From contig DKGN01000094.1 in the NCBI GenBank assembly GCA_002453275.1, positions 1 to 10,089 on the forward strand: 10,089 nucleotides of DNA, in the 5' to 3' direction. Shown here one piece after another: positions 6,211 to 10,089 of this stretch; position 1 is the stretch's first letter, and every line of letters starts with the position of its first letter. Both the position numbers and the translations under genes were made by a program. Source of the stretch: Caryophanales bacterium UBA6769. Its GTDB lineage: Bacteria > Bacillota > Bacilli > Bacillales > UBA6769. The notes beneath the pieces were generated by a model. That model ran no database searches. It saw nothing but the letters and a program-made list of their open reading frames with translations, and was not told the DNA's origin.

Positions 6211-6957
6211 ATGGTATTTAAAAAAATCATATCAAGACTAATTACGATTGTCTGCTTAGGTGTCTTCCTCTATGCTTCTTATGGTCTCTTCGATATTTTT
6301 ATCGACTATTACCAAAATCGTAAAATGCTCAGTAACATTCAAGACACCTTCTATGACACCGCTTCTGCTGAAGGCAATTCAGCTTCAGCCATCCGGCCAG
6401 GCTTTGATGAACTTCTGAAACAAAATCCCGATGTCGTTGGCTGGATTACAGTGGATGGAACTCAAATTGATTATCCAATCGTGCAGGCAGATAATAATCT
6501 TCAATATTTGACCCGTAATTTCTATCAAAAGGAATCAAGAGCTGGGAGTATTTTTTTAGATTTTCGAAATGACATTCGTTCGGCTGAAGAGCGCAATATT
6601 ATCGTGTACGGTCATCGGATGAAGGACGGTTCCATGTTCCAACATTTAACGAAGTTTTTAGACGAGGATTTCTTTGAAGCGCACCGGACGTTTGAATTCG
6701 ATACGTTACATGACAGCTATGAGGCTGAGGTGTTCGCTGTTTATAATACGTTGACGGACTTTAATTATATTCAAACCCATTTTGACAGTGACGAAGAATA
6801 TGCTCAATTGCTTTCAGAATTTCAAAAAGCCTCTCATTTTCAAACAGACGTGGAGGTTAATGCAGATGATACGATTATTACGCTTTCAACGTGCGATTAT
6901 AAGCTTGATAAAAATGAAGGGCGACTCGTCCTGCAAGCGAAGCTGACAAAAAAATAA
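6211..6957 (+). CDS. srtB: Class B sortase
   Basis: Predicted 248-residue membrane-anchored transpeptidase that cleaves NPxTG-type signals and links NEAT proteins to peptidoglycan. It has an N-terminal signal-anchor helix (about 9-29) and the sortase B core. The catalytic residues are His135 in VYGHRM, Cys228 in TLSTCDY and Arg238 in EGRLVL. ATG 6211 is chosen because GAGG at 6199-6202 is spaced eight bases before it; a GTG at 6202 lies inside that ribosome binding site. It starts 24 bases after the ATPase, so it is the last gene of the operon. Its expected substrates are the NPPTG and NPKTG proteins encoded at 1068 and 1682. No terminator was seen after the stop, and the toxin gene on the other strand ends four bases away. 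Confidence 0.93.
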   Translation: MVFKKIISRLITIVCLGVFLYASYGLFDIFIDYYQNRKMLSNIQDTFYDTASAEGNSASAIRPGFDELLKQNPDVVGWITVDGTQIDYPIVQADNNLQYLTRNFYQKESRAGSIFLDFRNDIRSAEERNIIVYGHRMKDGSMFQHLTKFLDEDFFEAHRTFEFDTLHDSYEAEVFAVYNTLTDFNYIQTHFDSDEEYAQLLSEFQKASHFQTDVEVNADDTIITLSTCDYKLDKNEGRLVLQAKLTKK

Positions 6958-6961
6958 TTAG

Positions 6962-7372
6962 TTAAATGAAGTCATCTGGGGTAAAATATTCGCAACTCAA
7001 CTTTTTGAAGTCCTTTTTATCCCACGTTAATAAATGAATGTTATCTTTCGCTTTCAAGCTTAATAAGGCATCAGCGAAATCAACGTTTTTTTCAGCGTAT
7101 AACTTTAATGCAACAATGACTATATTCTCTTCGACTTCTACATTCTCCGATTCAATGATGTCAAGTAAATATTTACTGATTGTCTGTTTGTCTAGTTTAT
7201 AAAATGACTTTAATAGCCAGCAACATTCAGCAATTGTAATGGTTGGCAATATTAACGTCATTTCGTTATTTTCTACCTTTTTTACTAGATTTACAATTGT
7301 ATTAAACTTGGACTCGTCATCTTTTACAATCAATCGAATAAGAACATTCGTATCAACTAAAAATTTATTCAT
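6962..7372 (-). CDS. vapC: PIN-domain toxin (VapC-like ribonuclease)
   Basis: Predicted 136-residue metal-dependent ribonuclease of a type II toxin-antitoxin pair. It begins with FLVDTNVLIR, the first PIN motif (Asp7). Further acidic residues sit at Glu49 (ITIAECCWLL), Asp98/Asp101 (DFADALL) and Asp118 (TWDKKDF), which fits the four-acid metal site. ATG 7372 is chosen because the PIN fold starts there and because ATGAATAA overlaps the antitoxin stop by eight bases, typical of coupled pairs; the in-frame start at 7423 lies within the antitoxin. The exact RNA target is unknown. Base composition is a little more AT-rich than the neighbours, consistent with mobile cargo. Confidence 0.85.
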   Translation of the reverse strand: MNKFLVDTNVLIRLIVKDDESKFNTIVNLVKKVENNEMTLILPTITIAECCWLLKSFYKLDKQTISKYLLDIIESENVEVEENIVIVALKLYAEKNVDFADALLSLKAKDNIHLLTWDKKDFKKLSCEYFTPDDFI

Positions 7373-7649
7373 TTTGACTGTCCCTAATTCCATCTGAGTA
7401 AATTTCTTTCGCAGCCGTTTCATGTACTATTTCTCGCATTTTTTCTAAATCAATTGGTTCTTTTGCATTGACTTTTCCGATTGCATCACTAAGAAGTTTC
7501 CTTTTAATAGGTTCCATTCGAACACTGTTTCCATCTTCGCTAATTAAAAATTTAAACTGGTCCCCTTCAGAAACTTCAAGCCTGTCTCTAAGCTCTTTTG
7601 GTATTGTAATCTGTCCTTTGCTCGTCATTTTGCCACTAATTAACTCCAT
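7365..7649 (-). CDS. AbrB/MazE-fold antitoxin of the PIN toxin
   Basis: Predicted 94-residue antitoxin and autorepressor. The N-terminal part, MTSKGQITIPKELRDRLEVSEGDQF (split as MTSKGQITIPKE and LRDRLEVSEGDQF), is the swapped-hairpin AbrB DNA-binding fold. The C-terminal part (DLEKMREIVHETAAKE) is probably the helix that blocks the toxin. ATG 7649 is preceded by AAGAGGTG with eight bases between AGAGG and the start; GTG 7658 lies inside that site, and ATG 7628 at the fold start is also possible. It is encoded ahead of the toxin and overlaps it by eight bases. Confidence 0.85.
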   Translation of the reverse strand: MELISGKMTSKGQITIPKELRDRLEVSEGDQFKFLISEDGNSVRMEPIKRKLLSDAIGKVNAKEPIDLEKMREIVHETAAKEIYSDGIRDSQNE

Positions 7650-7675
7650 TATCAGCACCTCTTACCTTTAATTTA

Positions 7676-7700
7676 GTATTACTTTAATAATAGGTATTAC
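7676..7700. promoter_or_regulatory. Candidate toxin-antitoxin operator: GTATTAC direct repeat
   Basis: GTATTAC occurs at 7676-7682 and 7694-7700, 18 bp apart, in the leader of the antitoxin gene. AbrB-fold antitoxins usually bind repeats at their own promoter, so this is a reasonable autoregulation site. On the minus strand TAATAC in the proximal copy could be a -10 element, but no good -35 was found. Confidence 0.4.
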
Positions 7701-7704
7701 CAGA

Positions 7705-7746
7705 ATAAAAAGCAACCCTTTCTCTAAAGCTCGAGAAAGGGTTTGC
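7705..7746 (-). terminator. Intrinsic terminator of the kinase-protease-lipoprotein unit
   Basis: AACCCTTTCTC (7714-7724) pairs with GAGAAAGGGTT (7733-7743), extended by two G-C pairs past a one-base bulge. Read on the minus strand the stem is followed by TTTTTATT, a proper U tract. It lies three bases after the lipoprotein stop and insulates the toxin-antitoxin pair. Confidence 0.85.
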
Positions 7747-7748
7747 CT

Positions 7749-8135
7749 TTATTTGATATACAATCCTGCAACTTCATCATCTTCGTTAAATGTGATCGTG
7801 AACACGCGATCTTCTTCACTATATGCGCCGACGAGAACGACGATGTAATGGCCATCCTTTTCTTCAACAGAAGCTTTATCAATCGCTTCAAAGTTACCTG
7901 ATTGCTCGATAAGCGGCGTAAGCTCTTCCATATCTTGTTCAGGTAAGCCTGCCTTCATCTCCTCATTCAATCGAGCATGGATTTCTGCATAATTCCCGTC
8001 ATTTAATAATGAAACGATCTCTTCTGCTTTTGCGATGTACTTTTCAGCAGTTGCGTCGTCCACTTTGCTCCCTCCACATGCGACAAGTGCAAGCAGAGCG
8101 ATGGCACTCAACAGCGTAAAGACTACTCTCTTCAT
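7749..8135 (-). CDS. Small lipoprotein, DUF3887-like
   Basis: Predicted 128-residue lipoprotein with a signal peptide and lipobox LVAC (Cys20). The mature part is an acidic single domain: a helix starting DDATAEKYIAKAEEIV, then LLNDGNYAEIHARLNEEMK, and a C-terminal strand pair ending FNEDDEVAGLYIK. This pattern resembles DUF3887, an NTF2-like fold found in Firmicute lipoproteins and next to peptidase domains; its molecular role is not known. The start overlaps the stop of the protease gene by four bases (ATGA), and AAGGAG in the protease 3' end is its ribosome binding site. It is therefore coupled to the protease and could be its extracytoplasmic partner or substrate; that is inference. Confidence 0.8.
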   Translation of the reverse strand: MKRVVFTLLSAIALLALVACGGSKVDDATAEKYIAKAEEIVSLLNDGNYAEIHARLNEEMKAGLPEQDMEELTPLIEQSGNFEAIDKASVEEKDGHYIVVLVGAYSEEDRVFTITFNEDDEVAGLYIK

Positions 8136-8815
8136 TGTAATTCTCCTTTTCTTTTTAGTAATAAACTGTAATAGAATACAGCAAATGCAATCACTGCGAC
8201 CGTTACTTCCAAAACGGGCAATATGTAAGCTTTCGGCACGTATAACGGTATAATTCCTACTAATGAATCCACAAACCCGTGAATGGCTATCGCGACTAAA
8301 ACATACGAAAACTTCTTGCGGACGACGCCTTGTAGCACAATAATCGAAAGACCGATATGCAGCATCATTGCAAAAAATCGTTCAACCCCACCGACTAAAT
8401 AAGTAGCGTTATCGGTGAGCGAACTCGGTGTAAGCAATAATGTTATTACTGGAATGCCGACAAATAACACCGCTTCGATACCACCATGTCCCGCTCCAAA
8501 TAAAAAGCCAGCCTGCCAATCTCGTCGTTTCATAAGAAAACGCATCACAAGATAACGAGCAAGCTCTTCAAAAATACCAGCCGATAGCCCAAGCACAATA
8601 GCAAACAAAAAAGGTTGCGTGGCGCTAAGCATGACAAAGCCGGTACTATGTGTGCTTACATATTCAAGCAACGGTATGCGCAGCAACACTTGCGAACCGA
8701 CAAACGCTAGGATCCCAAATAGAAATGCGGACAAGCGTCGCCTAGACAACGCATACACAAGCACGATTAGTGGTAAGCCAATACTGATGAACGTAGCGAA
8801 CGACACACCTGCCAT
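8132..8815 (-). CDS. YhfC-family intramembrane metalloprotease
   Basis: Predicted 227-residue membrane protein with about seven hydrophobic segments. It has the conserved polar residues of YhfC, a family related to CPBP (CAAX-type, Abi) proteases: FEELARY (Glu83, Glu84, Arg87), GAGHGGIEA (His110, Glu114), MLHIG (His153) and IHGFVDS (His179, Asp183). These would form a metal site inside the membrane. ATG 8815 follows GGGGAG at ten bases. The gene lies 91 bases after the sensor kinase stop with no clear terminator between, and overlaps the lipoprotein by four bases. The substrate is not known. Related proteases act in peptide processing, bacteriocin immunity or stress signalling. Confidence 0.82.
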   Translation of the reverse strand: MAGVSFATFISIGLPLIVLVYALSRRRLSAFLFGILAFVGSQVLLRIPLLEYVSTHSTGFVMLSATQPFLFAIVLGLSAGIFEELARYLVMRFLMKRRDWQAGFLFGAGHGGIEAVLFVGIPVITLLLTPSSLTDNATYLVGGVERFFAMMLHIGLSIIVLQGVVRKKFSYVLVAIAIHGFVDSLVGIIPLYVPKAYILPVLEVTVAVIAFAVFYYSLLLKRKGELQ

Positions 8816-8906
8816 TTATGCTTCACTCCCCAAGTACAAGTGTATACTAGCCGTCGCATTAAGTATGCTGTTCTTTCATACTCGGTCACTTTTTCCCCAT
8901 AATTGG

Positions 8907-10089
8907 TTAGCGCTTCTTTAACATGAGCGTTTGTGAAAAATAGGGAACTTCAAACGTTGTTTCTAACATCGCATTCTCTGTTTTATCAATGATGCGTTTT
9001 AAAGAAAATAGCCCGTATCCTTCGTTATTGATTTTGCTAGAATAGCGCTTTGTATAAATTCTCTGTAAATCAACCTCTTCGTAATTGCAGCTATTGCGGA
9101 CGATAAAATATTGCTGTTCCTCCATTTCGAAGAAAGCAAGTTGTATCACCTTGTCTTCACTTTGGACCGCTTCTTCAATTGCATTATCGACTAAAATGGA
9201 AATAACTCGAATAAAGTCCACAACGGGCATCGCAATTTCTTCAATGCTTTTAGGTATATCGACCATTACGCTCACTTGTTGTTGCTGTGCGGAAATGACT
9301 TTTACGCTAAGTACGCTTTTCACTTCGGAAATTGCAATACGCGATAATTTCACGAGATCCAAATCCCGATTGTCAATGAGCTTTGATGTAGGGGCAATCA
9401 CCTCATGGTAAACTTGTTCGATTTGCTCGATACTTTTCGTACGTATTCCTTCATCTAATGCAAGCAACACGTTCATATAATCGTGACGAAAACTAGACAA
9501 TTCATCATGCATCAGTTCTAATTTCTCTACATAATCCATTCGTTCCTTCTCCATTTGTTCCTCATGTTCTTCCTGTAATCTCTCTTTCGTCAAATGCGAT
9601 CCAACCAATACAATAAGAAGCAAAAGAAAAAATAAAATAAATGCCACAATATACGTCGTTTCCCCGTATTGTTGGTGTAATGAAGCCAATAGTGCAGTAG
9701 AAGGCATCGTTAAAATCAGCTCGACAATCAGCCCTACAACAAGAAGGGCATAGCTTATGTAATAGAGTGAGCTTTCTACGATGAACTGCGCGAGCTTTTG
9801 AATCTGTTTACGCCATAGGATAATACTCATAAAAATGAGAAGCGAACTCATAAGGTGAATGACACTCCCCGTCCACAAATATAAATTAAACGGAGAAAGC
9901 ATAAACAGCTTCATTCCAAGCTCCACGAGAACCATTTTTGCCAATGTAATGAGGACCATACTAACTAACGTGAAGTACAAGTTTTGCATGAACGTAAGCT
10001 TGTCCTTCATTAAGCCTAAGCTTAATAAAAATAGGAGAAACATTATAATATTAAATTCAGGATACCCCGTTACTGTTACAACGATGCCT
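8907..10089 (-). CDS. AgrC-like GHKL sensor histidine kinase, 5' end beyond window
   Basis: The frame is open to the window edge, so the N-terminus is missing; an internal ATG at 10043 lies within a hydrophobic segment and is not taken as the start. Numbered from that Met, a multi-helix membrane sensor covers about 1-148, a coiled coil (rich in E, K, Q) about 150-182, and the phosphoacceptor region is SFRHDYMNVL with His187. The GHKL ATPase follows, with N-box VDNAIEEA (Asn287) and G-box EGYGLFSLKRI (341-351). The phosphoacceptor context FRHDYMN and the polytopic sensor are typical of the HPK10 group (AgrC, FsrC, ComD), which mostly sense peptides. The partner response regulator is not within 1 kb downstream; it may be upstream outside the window. 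The ligand is unknown. Confidence 0.88.
   Translation of the reverse strand, partial: GIVVTVTGYPEFNIIMFLLFLLSLGLMKDKLTFMQNLYFTLVSMVLITLAKMVLVELGMKLFMLSPFNLYLWTGSVIHLMSSLLIFMSIILWRKQIQKLAQFIVESSLYYISYALLVVGLIVELILTMPSTALLASLHQQYGETTYIVAFILFFLLLLIVLVGSHLTKERLQEEHEEQMEKERMDYVEKLELMHDELSSFRHDYMNVLLALDEGIRTKSIEQIEQVYHEVIAPTSKLIDNRDLDLVKLSRIAISEVKSVLSVKVISAQQQQVSVMVDIPKSIEEIAMPVVDFIRVISILVDNAIEEAVQSEDKVIQLAFFEMEEQQYFIVRNSCNYEEVDLQRIYTKRYSSKINNEGYGLFSLKRIIDKTENAMLETTFEVPYFSQTLMLKKR

Noticed and set aside
8816..8906. Short pheromone-like peptide gene between the sensor kinase and the protease
   Set aside because: Only frames of a few codons or ones running out of frame into the protease gene were found on the minus strand; none has a leader-peptide character.
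8619..8921. 100-codon open frame on the plus strand over the YhfC gene
   Set aside because: It is antisense to a conserved membrane protease gene and shows no domain or ribosome binding site.
9469..9480. Second HssR half-site (GTTCATATAA)
   Set aside because: It is a single imperfect half-site inside the kinase coding region with no repeat partner.

Overview
The window looks like a low-GC Gram-positive genome of the Bacillaceae type. The signs are strong AGGAGG-like ribosome binding sites, sortase B with NPxTG-anchored NEAT proteins, an Isd-type heme relay, a YhfC-family membrane protease and an AgrC-like GHKL sensor kinase. The exact species cannot be read from the sequence.

Positions 1-6957 (+ strand) form an iron-regulated-surface-determinant (Isd) heme uptake locus. 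It starts with the 3' part of a FecE/FhuC-type ABC ATPase gene, broken by a TGA stop inside Walker B. This overlaps an isdG-type heme-degrading monooxygenase gene, which ends at a hairpin terminator. A regulatory region follows, with a perfect direct repeat GTTCATATT-GC-GTTCATATT just upstream of a sigma-A-like promoter. The repeat matches the binding site known for HssR, the response regulator of the staphylococcal heme-sensing HssRS system. Behind the promoter lie a one-NEAT wall protein (IsdC-like, NPPTG), a three-NEAT wall protein (NPKTG), a 12-bp perfect hairpin, an IsdE-like heme-binding lipoprotein, an IsdF-like permease, an intact ABC ATPase and sortase B. The expected flow is: sortase B anchors the NEAT proteins, these pass heme to the lipoprotein, the permease and ATPase import it, and IsdG opens the ring to release iron.

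Positions 6962-7649 (- strand) hold a type II toxin-antitoxin pair, a PIN-domain (VapC-like) toxin and an AbrB/MazE-fold antitoxin. It converges on the sortase gene with only four bases between the stop codons.

Positions 7705-10089 (- strand) hold a probable three-gene unit: a GHKL sensor kinase cut by the window edge, a YhfC-family intramembrane metalloprotease and a DUF3887-like lipoprotein, closed by a good intrinsic terminator.

The most notable points are the HssR-type box in front of a heme acquisition operon, a set of altered heme ligands (Asn in place of the axial Met of IsdE, YxxxH in place of YxxxY in two NEAT domains, no ligand Tyr in two more), and the nonsense mutation in the upstream ATPase. 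No convincing Fur box was seen in the window.
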